Counted from the stretch's first letter, positions 1 to 11,573 are shown. The stretch: 45,000 bases of DNA from Prorocentrum cordatum (GCA_963575745.1 CAUYUJ010001414.1:243270-288269), one strand, 5' to 3'. Numbers and translations are program-made. The notes: generated from the letters alone by a model not told the origin.

Positions 1-1680
1 CCTTTTCCCCCTCCTCATCCTCCTCCTCCTCCTCCCCCTCCTCCTCTTTTCCCGATCTGATTGACTCATCCTCTTCAGCCTCCTCCTGCTTGTCATCCTT
101 CACGTCCTCGTTCATTCCCTTCCGCCTCCTCCTCCTCCTCCTCCTCCTCCTCCTCCTCCTCCTCATGCCCCCCTGTTCCCCCGCATTCTGAACGACCTTG
201 CCCCGCTGCGTATCATGGTGGCATGACCCCACCGTTCCAGCACGGCCCCGAGAAGGAGCCCCGGGAGACACCCAGAGGGCCCCCAAGACCTCCAAGCTGG
301 CAATCAGCCACGATATCCCAACCAAGACACGTAAGGCCTCTGGCTCTGACCCCCAAGCGAAGCGTTGCGACGGGGCCTTGCCGCAGGCATCTGGGTAGCA
401 TTTCAGAGAAACAGACCTTTGATTCAAAGGTTTGCTTGCTGGCCAGGTGGTGATCCTACCTAAAGCAGGAAGCTCTGACCACGGCGCATGTGGACACGAA
501 ATCCTCCCATCATCCCCGATGATTGCGTCTCTCAGGGCAACCTCGTCGAACAACGGTTCATGTGGTGGCGGTGGTGGAACGGGCTCTTCCCCCGCCATGC
601 CGTCTCCGCCGTCCACGTCAGACACGGCAGACGAGGCGGACGATGCGGGCCCCTGTTCATCGGCGTGAAATGCGTCTCGGACCACACCTAACGATGCCTC
701 GTCCTGGAAGTGCTCAGCTTCAATTGCGCCGACAAAGTCGTCGACGAACTCGCTGAAGAGACCGACGCCGTCGCCCTCGACCCCGGCGTCGAGCGACGAC
801 GTGCCCGCAGGGCAACCAGCCGCGCCGCCTTGACCAGCAGCTCGGCCCATCGCAACGGGGTCGCCGTCAATGCTCGACAAAACGTCCATATCGCGAGCCG
901 CTCCGCCTGCGCCAACCACTTTTTTCCGCCGACCCCCCTCAGGAGCATGGTGTTCCTGGAGACCCACAACCCGCAAGAACGTGATCGGCTCGTGCGGGAG
1001 CTCCTCCCACGTCAGCGTCCAGCAAGCCCAAGACAAGCCCATGTCGAGCATCTCCAACGCGAGCTCGTCAGATGTGCAAAGGTTGAGGCAGCTAATATTA
1101 CCAGAAAGTCTCGAAGGTGTTGACGACAACTGCAGAGTGCAAGGTGGCTCGGGCAAACGGAAACGAAGAGAACCATCTCCGTTCTGCAGCTCGCATCTCG
1201 CGAACACATGCATTTTGGGGCTGTGGCGCGATAGCCCAAGCAGCGCGCACATGTCCACGACGTGGTCATCAACGCCTTCCCTGCTGCCCCGCACCATGAG
1301 CAAACACTCGCACGAACCGCGTTTCTCAGGGGTGCATGAATCGTGCCACCGATTCAGTTTGCCAACAAGGGCGTCGAGTGCATCTGCGCGAGCGGGGCCC
1401 ATGACCACTCGGCACACATTCTTTTTCTGTGCCCAACAACAAGATCCGCCATAGTGCACCGTGACACGCTGAGGCGTGCAAGAATCCCGGGGGCTTCTTG
1501 GCAATGTTTCTGGAAACTCTCCTACGGGGCCTTTCCTTTGTCGCACAAGGTCCTCGCGCTCGCGTGGCCCTGCGGAACGCGAGCGCTTGCAGCGGGCATT
1601 ACTGGCATTACTACAAGGCGCACTATGCGGCCATGTGCAACATGAGCGTTTCGCCTGGGACGTCCTCGTCCGCTCAAGAC
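1..1680 (-). CDS. Unrecognised protein, C-terminal open frame running off the left edge
   Basis: Reading the minus strand with codons beginning at positions such as 1252, the frame stays open from about 1,740 to base 1, over 560 codons, so the end is outside the window. The 380-1,620 part looks coding: it has mixed composition, several Cys and Trp residues and acidic stretches, and contains RVTVHYGGSCCWAQKKNVC near its start, LVGKLNRWHDSC in the middle and a CPHAPWSELPALGRITTWPA segment near 470. Below about 375 the frame turns into an Arg run from the CCT microsatellite and a Glu-rich tail, so the true exon probably ends at an intron near 375-460. No named domain is recognised. It lies downstream of the exons at 1,985-8,604 on the same strand and is probably the 3' part of that gene; this is inference. 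Confidence 0.5.
121..165. repeat. (CCT)n microsatellite
   Basis: About 15 units of CCT, preceded at 1-55 by an interrupted CCT-rich run. The same trinucleotide recurs all over the window. Confidence 0.95.
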
Positions 1681-1691
1681 CGACCAAGGAG

Positions 1692-1737
1692 TCACATGTA
1701 ACGTGTCCGACACATAAGCATGTTGCGTTACATGTGA
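1692..1737. repeat. Perfect 12-bp inverted repeat (hairpin)
   Basis: TCACATGTAACG at 1692-1703 is followed after a 22-base loop by its exact reverse complement at 1726-1737. It sits at the upstream edge of the last minus-strand open frame, probably inside the intron before it. Confidence 0.85.
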
Positions 1738-1984
1738 AGGTTGTTAAGTTCCGCCCCCCCCCCTGCTCGCGGGAAATGTTTGAAACGTTCGAGTCCGCCC
1801 AGAAACCAATGTGATCGTCATCGCCATCACGAGCGTCATCACCACCGTCGACCCTGGAATCACAAGAAATACCCCGAAACAGCCAGACTGGCACGGCGGT
1901 GCGATCTGCCGCAGGCAGCTGGATATGGCCGCCTCGCGCTCGGGAACGCGAGTCGCATCTGCGATCCTGGTAGGAACGGGCCCC

Positions 1985-2300
1985 CTCACAACGAGCGATG
2001 GATCAAACACAATGCGGCGATGGCGTTCCTTGGCAGGCGTATTTTTGAAACCGTCGGCAAGGGCAGAAGCAGGGCACACGCAGCTTGGGCCACACTGCTG
2101 GCCCCATAAATTCTTCAATGAAGGCGCGGGTGCGTCTGCCAGCGGCACGCGAGCTGGCGCATTATTCTTTTGAGTCCTTTGGCCAATGTGAATGTTGTCC
2201 CAATGCTCTAATTCTTCCTGCGACATCCGCCACCGCGCCCTCCGACACGGGGCGCGCGTGCAGTGAAATTCTCTTGCCGAACCTCTATGCGACAATCAGC
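1985..2300 (-). CDS. Unrecognised minus-strand gene, internal exon with frame breaks
   Basis: The minus-strand frame here reads RWRMSQEELEHWDNIHIGQ near 2,200 and then a Pro-rich, Cys-containing stretch ending near VFDPSLVVRGPVPTRI at about 1,985. It is in the same frame as the larger exon upstream (2,308-3,321), but two stops (2305-2307 and 2299-2301) separate them. In the +1 frame the gap region reads plausibly as FYKNADCRIEVRQENF at about 2,315-2,265. This fits a one-base slip in the run of six C (minus strand) near 2,319, with a second slip near 2,240. It may be a pseudogene, a sequencing slip, or a very short intron. The function is unknown. Confidence 0.4.
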
Positions 2301-2307
2301 GTTCTTA

Positions 2308-3321
2308 TAGAATTCCTGGGGGGCGCCCTTTCAGGCAAACCATGTTGAACGCCATCCAGGTTTGAACATGTTTGGCGAAGCAGAGCTCCGCAAAATGCTC
2401 GAGGACGCAAAGGGCGATGGCGGGATTGGCCGAAGGCCAGTGTATGTTTGCCCACTCATCGGCCACTCCATCCAAGACAGCTTGCATCTCCGAAGGCGTC
2501 ATGGGCCGGCGTGGGGCAAGTGCTTCCTTTGTTGTGCGCATCCTGAAATTTTGAAAACACTGCCTCGCATGCCCACGGTTACATCTGGATTTCTGTTTTT
2601 TATCATCCGCCACGCTGTTACCGCAAAGGTTTTCGAGAGGCGCCGCGAGCATGTCCAACGATGCCCCGAAACGTTGTTCGTGTTCTGTGGCTGCCTGGCG
2701 CACAAAGACCCGATGGGCGCTCATCGTGCCATTGCGACCCTGGGTTGTCGACTTCAAGTCCGACCGCAATGCGTAATGACTGCGCTCGGTCTTGTCGATG
2801 GCGATATTCCCACTTTGAACCCACGCGCTCAAAACGTGCGCGCCTTCCCGAAGGAGGGACTTCGCAGTCGGGTATCGCAGCCGCAACCGTCGGCAAAACA
2901 GATCAAGGCAATGGAGATCACACTGAAAAAACTCTGCAGCCCGCCTTCTCTTCTCGACTGCACTCACGCCTGGCTCTGTCAGCGGGATCAAGCTGTACGG
3001 CGGCCTGCTCCACGCAAGCTCGAAGTGTTCAAACAAGGAACATGAAAGCTGCACAAGCATGGCCCGAGACGCCTGGCGCTGCTCTGGGACAGAAAAGGAA
3101 CCACCGACCGACTGAAATAGAATCCACTTGTCATTCCCATGAAACCATGAAGACATCAACTCAGTCAGAGCACCGCGCGCAGTCGCCAGACCGGACGACT
3201 CCAGGCCAACAAGATCCAACAGTGTAGCTTGCTTCTCGCCGTCGCCAAAAACTTGGTACAATAGTTTGTCAACCTCCAGAAGGCATGTCACCATGGAAGC
3301 CACGCGCCACCCTGCACCGTC
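2308..3321 (-). CDS. Unrecognised minus-strand gene, second exon
   Basis: This is part of a long stop-free minus-strand frame (4,044 to 2,305). The stretch below 3,321 has the composition of a globular protein, with segments such as LLEVDKLLYQVFGDGEKQ, FHGNDKWILFQSVGGSFSVP and PRRPMTPSEMQAVLDGVADE. The likely start is at GAC 3,319-3,321: the preceding exon ends VHYC, and joining at the shared TGC triplet (3322-3324 and 7270-7272) gives the continuous reading VHYC-DGAGWRVASM. The frame above 3,324 remains open but is less protein-like and is probably intron. It ends at a C-run where the frame breaks. No domain is recognised. Confidence 0.55.
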
Positions 3322-4849
3322 GCACGCAAGGGAACGGCATATCCGAATCAACTTCAGCTTGCCTCGGGCAACCTCGTTGTTCCCATCCTGCCTGATCAGA
3401 GCGACGAGCTGGGCCTCTAGCGAATCCCCGCGCCCATGAAAGTTTGCAGGTTCTTGAGGCTCTGCGGAAGAATGTTGCGAACCAAGTAGCCCAACACCAT
3501 CCTTTTCAGAGTGATCATTACGTGCGTCCACCGCGAGGCCACGCCCACAACCCACGCCCTGCCAGTCAATACATTCGACATGACCGCGGACATCCTGACA
3601 ACAAAAGGGACATCCACCAATATGCCATCGCACGCTGGGGAGCGTCAGGACGCCTTCTGTCTCCGTCTGGGAATGCTTCAAAATTGTTTCCTGAGGCCGC
3701 GCCCCGATTGACCCGCGTGCCCCCGTCTGACGTCGCCCCGCCTGGCCCTGATCCCTGGCGCGGCGTTTTTTTCGGTGTCCGAACTGCCAAGATTGCCTGG
3801 AGGACCGTTTCCAAGTCATTCGAGACGAAGACAAACTGACTGGAACTCCCCAGGGGTGGCTCAAGAGGCCCCGAACACGACCCCATAGCAACCTCAAGAG
3901 GCCCAAGAGGCCTGCAAGAGATCTCGAGGAGGCCAACATCATAAACGCACAATTGCATTGCTGGCGGAATGTCCCCATTGCAATTCTCCGAAATTCGAAC
4001 ATGACCCAAAGGGTCCCAAAGACGGCCCCGAGACGGAGCCCCAAACCGCCCCGATAAATGATGCAACACAGCTCACGGTGACAGTGGTGACCATGGCTGC
4101 ACTACATGTCAACCCTGGAGGAAGAGTGGGATGGGGGACGCGATTTGTCCGCAAGAGACTCCCTGCGTGGATCCCCAAACCCTTTGCACAAACACCGTTT
4201 GGGGATGACTCCTGTGGTGCATCCTGCTGGCGCCAATGCGGCCAAATGGGGCCACAGTCCGGCTTGTCCTGCGAACGTGGCCGAAATTTTGGCCAAGGGG
4301 GTCCCATGTTGTTAACCACTTGCTCCGCACTGGCAAGGAGAGACCTCCCGCTAAATTACCATCTCTCTCACACTGCGTCATCATCGTCGTCACAAGAAGA
4401 AACCCACGCAACCCTCGACCACCTCTGTCTTATCTTGCCCTCCACCACCCGTGAACGGCCCAACACGTCCGCAAGAGTTCCCCAAGACGGTCCAAGAGGC
4501 CCTCAGGAGAGCCCCGAGGCGACCCAAGAGAACCTAAGGACAGCACAGTGGGCGCCCTCCATGGCCCAAGATAGTTCCCAAACGGCGCCCAGAGGGCCCC
4601 AAGAGGAGGAACGCGAACCGAAGTTTTAGGTTCTGGCCCGCGCGAGACCCAAACGGGTTCTAAGAGCCCCCCCGTCCGAAAGAAAAACCAAAAAACTGAC
4701 ACCAGCAGGCTTCGCAACTGCGTCCAAAGTCCCCCCCCCCGAGTGTTCAACCACGAGATCTGGGCCAACACCCATGAGGCGTCTGATCCAGCCCAGGCGC
4801 GTTTGCGGGGTCTGCCGCAGGCAGCTGGAGAAGGGCGGAAAGCGCGAGA

Positions 4850-4935
4850 ACGAGAGAGAGAGAGAGAGAAAACGAACAAAGAGAGAGAGAGAGAGAGAGA
4901 GAAAGGAAAGGAGAGCGAGAGAGAGAGAGAGAGAA
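4850..4935. repeat. (GA)n microsatellite, interrupted
   Basis: Alternating GA with a few AAACGAAC-type interruptions. It generates low-complexity Glu/Arg frames on both strands that are not genes. Confidence 0.95.
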
Positions 4936-5019
4936 GGAGACGCACACGTACACACAGGCAGGAACCACTACAGAGACTGGGGTGGCGCATTTGTTAATAG
5001 TGGCGCGTGTTGTTTCTTT

Positions 5020-5530
5020 ATGTGCCTCGTGTTGTTTCTTAATTCAATATCGGACCTCATAATGTGCCTCGTGTTGTTTTGTTCATTGAACATCATCGCC
5101 CGTCCTCCCCTCCTCCTCATCCCCCTCCCCCAACTCCTCCACCAACTCCTCCTTCTCTACCTCCTCCTCCTCCTCCTCCTCTGCCACCTCCTCTTGTTAT
5201 TCCCCGTTATCGTCCTCCTCTTCCTCCTCCTCATCGGTTTCCTCCTCTTACCCTTTCTCCTCTTCCTCGTATCACTCCTTCTCATCGCCCGTGCTTTCCT
5301 CAATGGTAAGCTCCCGCCCGTTCCCCCCCCTTGGCCCTGGCGGCGGACGCGACAACGCGCGTTTCATTGCCCCCCACCCGTCTCGGCCCGCCCCCCGCGT
5401 GAAATCACGCCTCCTGGTGCTGCGGAGTAGAGCCCCTCAACGAGCCCCCCCTGCCCATTTTTGGCGCAGGCACTTGCGATCGCCATCGCGCTCTTCCACG
5501 GCAACGCCTGGCCCCCGCGAAACCGAACGG
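5020..5530. repeat. Diverged direct duplication, copy 1
   Basis: A GTGCCTCGTG start, a CATCGCCC segment, a CT-rich tract, and then about 200 bp (5,311-5,525) that includes ACGCCTCCTGG, CCCATTTTTGGC and TTCCACGG landmarks. The same order of landmarks recurs at 6,238-6,850 with many substitutions. Confidence 0.7.
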
Positions 5531-5559
5531 GGATCACAAAAGATAATCCAGCACAAAAA

Positions 5560-6190
5560 ATAACGCTGAAGGACACGAGGACCCAGCCATGCAAGTGATA
5601 GCGTTATTCGCGCGGTTGCCACCAAGAGCAAAAGAACGCTGAAGGACACACAGAAAAAACTGAAAGGCAAACGGGAAACATAACGCTGAAAGGCACAGGG
5701 AGCAAGTACGCTGCAGGACGCAAGGTCAAAATCCTGCAAGTGATAGTTTCTCCTTCCTACAAAGCCAACCAAATGGGCCCCGTCTGGGCTCTGTCTTGGG
5801 TGCAACAGTCACCCGTGGGGAGGGAAACCGTGTTTTTTTTTTTTTGTTTTACTGCGGAGGGGGGCAAGTATGTTTTTTTTTGTAATTTCCCTGTCCGCAT
5901 AAGCGCTTGTCCCGCTTAGCCCAGATCTTAGGAGGGCTCAGGAGGAGTCACGAGCCCGTGAACGCTGCAGGACGCAAAGACACAGCCACGCAAGTGAAAG
6001 TATTGATCGCCCGCTTCGGGGCCAGCAAAAGACAATCAACGCCGAAACGCGCAGAGAAAAAAAGGAACGCGGAAGGACGCAAGGTAAACATAACGTTGAA
6101 GGGCGCAGAAAAAAACGAACACCGCTGAAGGACACAAAAGAAAAACAACGGTGAAGAACACAACGGAAAAGAAAGGTGAAGGACACGTGG
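5560..6190. repeat. Interspersed 16-20 bp motif AACGCTGAAGGACRCA
   Basis: About eleven variants of AACGCTGAAGGACACA occur at irregular spacing, near 5562, 5626, 5681, 5707, 5959, 6037, 6064, 6091, 6119, 6147 and 6174. Several are followed by a second shared motif, CAGCCATGCAAGTGATAG (near 5584, 5729 and 5983). The spacing is not tandem. The role is unknown. Confidence 0.75.
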
Positions 6191-6199
6191 CCACAGCCG

Positions 6200-6850
6200 T
6201 GTAAATAATAATTGTGGTAGCCCGTTCCTGGGCCACCATGATGTGCCTCGTGATGCCGCTTTGTCCAACAGCATCGCCCATCTGTCCTCCTTCTCCCCCC
6301 CTCCTCCACCTCCGAGGCTTCTCCTCCTCCTCTTCGTCCTCGTCGTCCTCGTCGTCCTCCTCCTCCTCCTCCTCCTCCTCCTCCTCCCCCTCCTCTTCCT
6401 CCAACACCTCCTTCTCTAACTCCTCCACCTCTGCCACCTCCTCCTGCTCTTCCCCATTGTCCTTATCCTCTTCCTCCTCTTCCTACTCTTCCTCCTCATC
6501 TCCGTCCGCATCCTCAACGTCATACTATTACCCTTCTTCCTCCTCCGCCTCCTCCTCCTCCTCCTCCTGCCCCCCCTCCTGCTTCTCATCATCGGTGTTT
6601 TCATCCGTGGTGTTCTACATGCCTCTGCTCCCCCATGCTCCCGCCCGTCTCGCCCTCTTGGCCCCATCGGCGGACACGGCAACGCACATGCCATTGCCCC
6701 TCCACCCGCCTCAGCCCCCCTATGAAACCACGCCTCCTGGCGCTGCTGAGTCGCGGCCCTCAACGGACCACCCCCGCCGCCCATTTTTGGCACAGGCGCT
6801 TGAGGTCGCTATGGCGTTCTTCCACGGGATTACCCAATGGACCCGCGACG
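6200..6850. repeat. Diverged direct duplication, copy 2
   Basis: Partner of 5,020-5,530. The 6,643-6,850 part matches 5,311-5,525 through the CCTCCTGGCGCTGC and CCCATTTTTGGCACAGGCG landmarks. CCT microsatellite runs at 6,318-6,390 and 6,540-6,580 have expanded the middle. Confidence 0.7.
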
Positions 6851-7269
6851 TCACCAAATCTCCAAAACCTACCCCAAGAGCCCAATAAGGCCACAGAGTC
6901 GCCAACGGATGCCCCAAGTTGGCCCAATATGATCATCAACATCTGTGCGGGCCATGCGGCAATGTGAATAGGCTTTGTTGTTGGGCTGGCCCGCCTTCGT
7001 CTTGTCCAGCGCCCAATGGCATTGTCTCGGGAGCGCTGCCTGAGCAGCCCTGCTCGCGAAGATTGCGCCCAGATATCGTTTCTGGAATCGGCTGGAGAAG
7101 GCCGCGCGGCCCTGACATCGAGGGTTGAACGCTCCAATGGCCGAAAGGCGGAAAGGGAGGGGCGCCGACGACGACAATGGGTCCTTATGCAAGATTCTTC
7201 TCGGTCGGCACAACATGGGCCGCCCACTCTCTTGCCGACGCTGGCGTCCTCCGACCCAGCGCGAACTCA

Positions 7270-8604
7270 GCAGTAATGCACGAGGCAACCGCCATCGTCG
7301 TCGCCCTGACCGTGGCCAAGGTCGAACATGTCGAAGAGCGCGTCGATGTCCCTGTGCATGGTGCTCTTGCTCTTCTCCCCGCATTTCCGCTCCACCCACA
7401 AGTACTTTGCGTCCTCGGGGCCGAACAAGGCCAACTTCAACTTCACATTGCGCGCCCGGGTCTCCTCGGGCCAGGGCGCCCTGCGAACAACGGCCCTCCC
7501 GTCGATGAACTGAATGACGTGTCTTCGGAAACCGTCCAAGGCGCGGAAACTCCTCAATAATCTCGTGAAAGACATCGCAGCTGCCGCCACGTCTCGCCCG
7601 ATGGTTGGCCGGTGCTTCACCAGGCTGAGGCCGTGGAGGACACATGGTACGTCAATGGGAAATATGTTTGTTGGGCTGCCTGGCGCCGCAAGTAAATTCC
7701 AAACCCAGGCAAGAAGTGCATCGTTTGGCGACGCCCGATCCCGATCGAAAGCGAGGATGACTGCCCGATTCGACCCTGCAAGATTTTCTAACTCGACTGG
7801 CGATTCCATGTTGATGCAAAACTGTCTCAGGAAACCTTCGAGCAAAAAATCCGCTGTCTGCCGCGCCAAAAAGATATTCCGAACATGCACGGGCTCGTCT
7901 TCTGTCTTGGTGCAGCCGTTCTGGTGACAATTAAAACTCATGATTCTGCCGTTCTGCGCCATCACCTGGACGCCCAGAGCAGACTTGAGACGGTGTTCCC
8001 CTGGAAGCAATTCCATCAAAATGTCTTTGACCTTCTGACTCGTTTCGTCCCACTGCCACGCCACGGCTGTGATGTGGTCGGTGCGGCCACGCACTCCTCC
8101 GAGGCCTCCAACCACAAGTGCATCATCCCGAGGCTCCGAGGGTGCGCCGAAGGCGACGCGATGTACAAAAGATCTTTGCAAAGAGTCCAAGACGCTACTA
8201 ACCACGATCGCTGCGCGATTCTGTGCCTTTTGAAGAGCGCCATCATTTCGAACCGTAGGCCTGAAAGCCAAGGAAGACAAGGCAACCGCGCGAACTGGGT
8301 CCAGGTCGAGTCGACTGCGCTGGGGCCGTGGCAGGCACAAGGCCGTTGCCAATTTTGGCGCGGCTGCGCTCACCACCTCTATGGAAGTCTCAGCCCTCAT
8401 CCGCTTTGCCCGTTCCTTCTCGAGTTCAGCGCTCGCACGTTTCAGGGCCTTCTGATCTCGAGCGTGTTGCATCAACTTCTCCCCTCGCTGTCGGTATGGC
8501 TCCGGCCTGGGCGCAGCAAACTGGACGGCCACTGCGTCCACTGGCTCGAGAGCGTCTGCCTCGCGAGGGGCAGCTAGCGCGACGAGGTCAAGTAGATCGT
8601 CCAT
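7270..8604 (-). CDS. Unrecognised protein with a possible hAT-transposase-like segment, first exon
   Basis: The open frame runs 8,661 to 7,267. The ATG at 8,604 is preferred because the 19 codons before it are Cys-rich and unlike the rest; this gives 445 codons. Residues about 10-110 are Ala/Arg/Glu-rich with a charged, probably helical stretch (RDQKALKRASAELEKERAKR). Residues about 185-300 look globular (AVAWQWDETSQKVKDILMEL). Around D287 comes AVILAFDRDRASPNDALLAW, followed about 30 residues later by PCVLHGLSLVKHR with C321 and H324. That order, an Asp with a downstream Ser-x-Asn-Asp and then CxxH-x-L-x-LV, resembles the middle of hAT-family transposases, but the match is by eye only. The exon ends VHYC just before a TGA and probably splices to 3,321. 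It could equally be a lineage-specific host gene. Confidence 0.6.
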
Positions 8605-9700
8605 CCGAGGCGCACTGCAACAACAGAGTGAATGGCCAGGAACCTTTGCACCGACTCGCAATTAAAGTGGATTGCGACTTGAAATCACAAGGGCCTCGCT
8701 GGCCAAACGATGAGCCGCATTGGGCCCGCTTGGCTACAGACCACATGTGCTCTGGTTCTCGCGATGTCCTTCTGCCATTGTCTGCCCCAGGCCCTCTCTT
8801 TCACCTCCCCTCCTCTTTTCTCCAATCGTAAGCTTCTGGCCTCTTTCTTACACCTTGGTTTGTCTGTTCCCCCCCATTCGGCCTCCCCCTGCTGCGTGCC
8901 TCCAAGAGCGGAACAATCGAACGCATTTTCTCCTCAATTGTTTCCCCGCCCCGCCCCACAGGCTGGATCACATGCGGCGTTGGATGATGCCACCGCGTCC
9001 GTCACAATTTTGCCCCTCAACGATGCCGTTTCCTAGTTCACTGCAGCTTTCTAGGTTCATTCATGCCCCCCTCCCAACGCCACCATCTTGCAAATGAGCG
9101 AAGCAACGTAAAGAAACCACCACTGGGTGACACCTGCATAGGATCACAGAACAAAGGTGCAAACATCATAGTGAGCTCGCGTGTGCAATCCCCAGCCCTT
9201 ACCAAACCGTGAGCTGATTCAATCCGACAGTCCCCTGGGCGAGCGACAAGGCCGCAAGCTGCGTTGCAACCAAGGGAAGGGCCTCGCGGCACCGCGGCGC
9301 GCTGCAGCAAAACACCAGGCAACGAGAACCTCCCAAATGATGGGCGGTGGTTTCGGCACGGGGCATCCGGAACGAGACACTAGGTTCGGCACGAATCCGA
9401 CGCACCACGAGGTGGGATGCCCCCCAGTTCTGACATTCGAGGCTGCGCCGCGGGCGGAATTCCTCTCATCTACTCCCGAAAATGGGGGTTTGATATTGAT
9501 TAAACCGCGCGCCCAACCGCTCGCGGCGCCCCCCGTCAGATCCTTCTGAAAAAATGGCCCGCGCAGAAGCGGCCACGATCCCCCGAAACGAATAATACAG
9601 GTTCGCGCTCCCGAGGCCACAGTCCGAAGAAAACAAGAAGACAATGTGGGACAACACCCCATGTAAGTGACGCGAGGCCCGCCATCGAAAGGCCAGGATC
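8605..9700. other. No gene recognised; upstream flank of the minus-strand gene
   Basis: No protein-like frame and no repeat family shared with the rest of the window. A promoter for the minus-strand gene would lie here, but no TATA-like or initiator motif stands out. Confidence 0.4.
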
Positions 9701-10400
9701 CCCCGTCACACGCATTGGGCAAGCGCTCTAGAAACCACCAAGGCTGCCGATATGGATCAACACGGTTCCAACGCGGCTCAAAGTTCCCCCAAGACGACCC
9801 CAAATGCCACCAATGCGGCCCATGCGGTTTCCAAGGCGGCCCACGAGGGCTCTAAGAAGACGTCTTGCAAAGCATGCCAAGGCCAACAAACCAGATTTCT
9901 TTTCCATGCGTGGATGCGTTCGGCGCAATCGCCGCTCCGGGTTTCTACGAATTCAACATAACGCAAGAAACGTTCGAAAATGCCCCCATGGCAGCCTGAC
10001 AAGGTTCGTGATCGCACAAAACATGCACAAACCAACGGCCGCAAGACTGCCGAAGAAAACCCCCAGACAGCCAAATATGGAAACGAAACAGCCCCAACCA
10101 ACCCAGCATGGCACCCAAAGAATCAGGACGGCCTGGAATAATCCCTGGACGGCGCGGGAAGGATCCACGATGGCTTCCAGAGCCCGCGGCAACGAGGCTG
10201 CAATATATCCCCAAGCGAACCCAAAGGCGACCGCTCCACGTCGGGCCAGGAATGCCCCAACAATCCTCCGAGACATGCCCCACTGGGGCGCACGACAGCC
10301 CCAACACAACAAACGCACTGGAAGGCACCACGCTGCTCAATGCCTCCTCCTCCTCCTCCTCCTCCTCCTCCTCCTCCTCCTCCTCCTCATGTTCCTCTTC
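9700..10400. other. No gene recognised; CCCCAAGAC-rich degenerate sequence and (CCT)n
   Basis: Many CCCCAAG/CCCAAAG/GCGGC pieces, like those at 3,840-4,620, with no fixed period. They end in a CCT microsatellite at 10,347-10,389. A long open frame crosses the stretch but is a low-complexity artefact. Confidence 0.5.
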
Positions 10401-11450
10401 CGCTGCACTCCTCTCATATGCGCAAGACGTCGTGGCCATCCCCGCCGCCGTCGTCGCCATTGTCAGTATGATCGCCGCGGCCACCATCACCATCGACCCA
10501 ATCATAAATATCACCTACATCATCATCACCATATTTGTCAAGGCACTCGTCGTAAACACGTATTGTTTTTTATCTCGCGTCGCTATCGAACCTCATCCCA
10601 CGCGCGTGCTGCAGCAATTCTAAGTGTCGAAACGGTGAACGTGTCACGCGCGAGATCTTTCGGCAATGCTCAAAGAGCTCGCGCAGAGAGCCACGACGCA
10701 CGTCTAGAAAGCCAACAACTCAACGACGCGCGAAAACACGTCGGCGACTGCGGCGAACTTGTGATCCCAATTCGGCTTCGCTGGCGCCTGTGGCTAACTT
10801 GTTCTGTTTTCGTGAAAAGCCAGCGCCTGCGGCGGGCTTCGCGCCGCGCGCCAAGACAACACCCGACAAAGCCCGCGCCGTGCCGACTTGCTCGACGCGG
10901 GCAAAATTGCATCGGGTTCTTTAAACTTGTGGCGAACATGACGTTCACCAACCAACGGTGTCGACCATTAACTTGCGCTGCGAACAGTCACCTCGCACAG
11001 TGCAAAATGTAATCCGACACGACGTGCTCGTACGAACCCTTGCTGATTTCTTTCGCGCGCGGCATTCCAGGAAGGCAAGCGACTGAATCTTCGCTGGGGG
11101 ATTTAAGTCACAGGACCGAATGACAAGACGAAACGGATGGCGACGAGGTGGCGACGAGGGCGCCGATGTATGGGGGCGACCACAACCGAAAACATGTGAT
11201 GGTAGATGCGGTCGCGGTTCTACCGCCAACGTTCAGGCGCCTACTTGCATCTTCGGGCAACAGGTGAACGAACGGTTTCGGATGTCCTAACCGATCTGGA
11301 ATCGCCACAACGTCGTGACAAAAAAACGCCAACATCACTGACGACGCACTGCGAATCTACATAATCGGCGATTCTGCTTCCTTGAACTGCGGGAAGCTGG
11401 CGCCCCAACAACCCCCTCTAGAGGAGAGCCGATTGTGCCCCCACGGCAAT
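10400..11450. other. No gene recognised
   Basis: Mixed composition, with no supportable reading frame, RNA gene or repeat shared with the rest of the window. Confidence 0.4.
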
Positions 11451-11452
11451 TC

Positions 11453-11573
11453 CAAGACGTGTGCATCCTTCCTTCGGCGAGGACCATCGAGGAGCATCTT
11501 GGGTCATTTGGCGAATAAGCCACGCACGAAACCGAAAAAAGCACAGAGAATGGATGTCCGAGCGATGGCCAGA
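11453..11573 (+). mobile_element. Family 2 short TIR element, 5'-truncated
   Basis: Contains the core ACGTGTGCAT, TTCGGCGAGGACCATCGAGG and GTCATTTGGCGAA, and ends TGTCCGAGCGATGGCCAG. The expected left end GGCATCGCTCGG is missing. Fuller copies are at 18,327 and 44,138. Confidence 0.8.

Larger units (their letters stand above)
3322..7269 (-). other. Putative long intron of the minus-strand gene, repeat-filled
   Basis: No supportable exon was found here. It holds degenerate CCCAAGAGGCCC-type sequence (3,840-4,040, 4,480-4,620, 6,840-6,930), a GA microsatellite (4,850-4,935), CT/CCT-rich tracts (5,100-5,290, 6,280-6,600), an interspersed AACGCTGAAGGACRCA motif (5,560-6,190) and a diverged duplication (5,020-5,530 and 6,200-6,850). 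Confidence 0.4.

Noticed and set aside
3325-4044. Upper half of the 579-codon minus-strand frame as coding
   Set aside because: Less protein-like, includes the CCCAAGAGGCC-type repeat seen elsewhere, and the join at 3,321 gives a better continuation from the upstream exon.
4430-5430. Leu/Ser- or Glu/Arg-rich frames around 4.4-5.4 kb
   Set aside because: Translations of GA and CT microsatellites.
9804-11012. Plus-strand frame of 402 codons
   Set aside because: Includes a poly-Leu run from the CCT microsatellite and Arg/Pro-rich low-complexity sequence; no protein family features.
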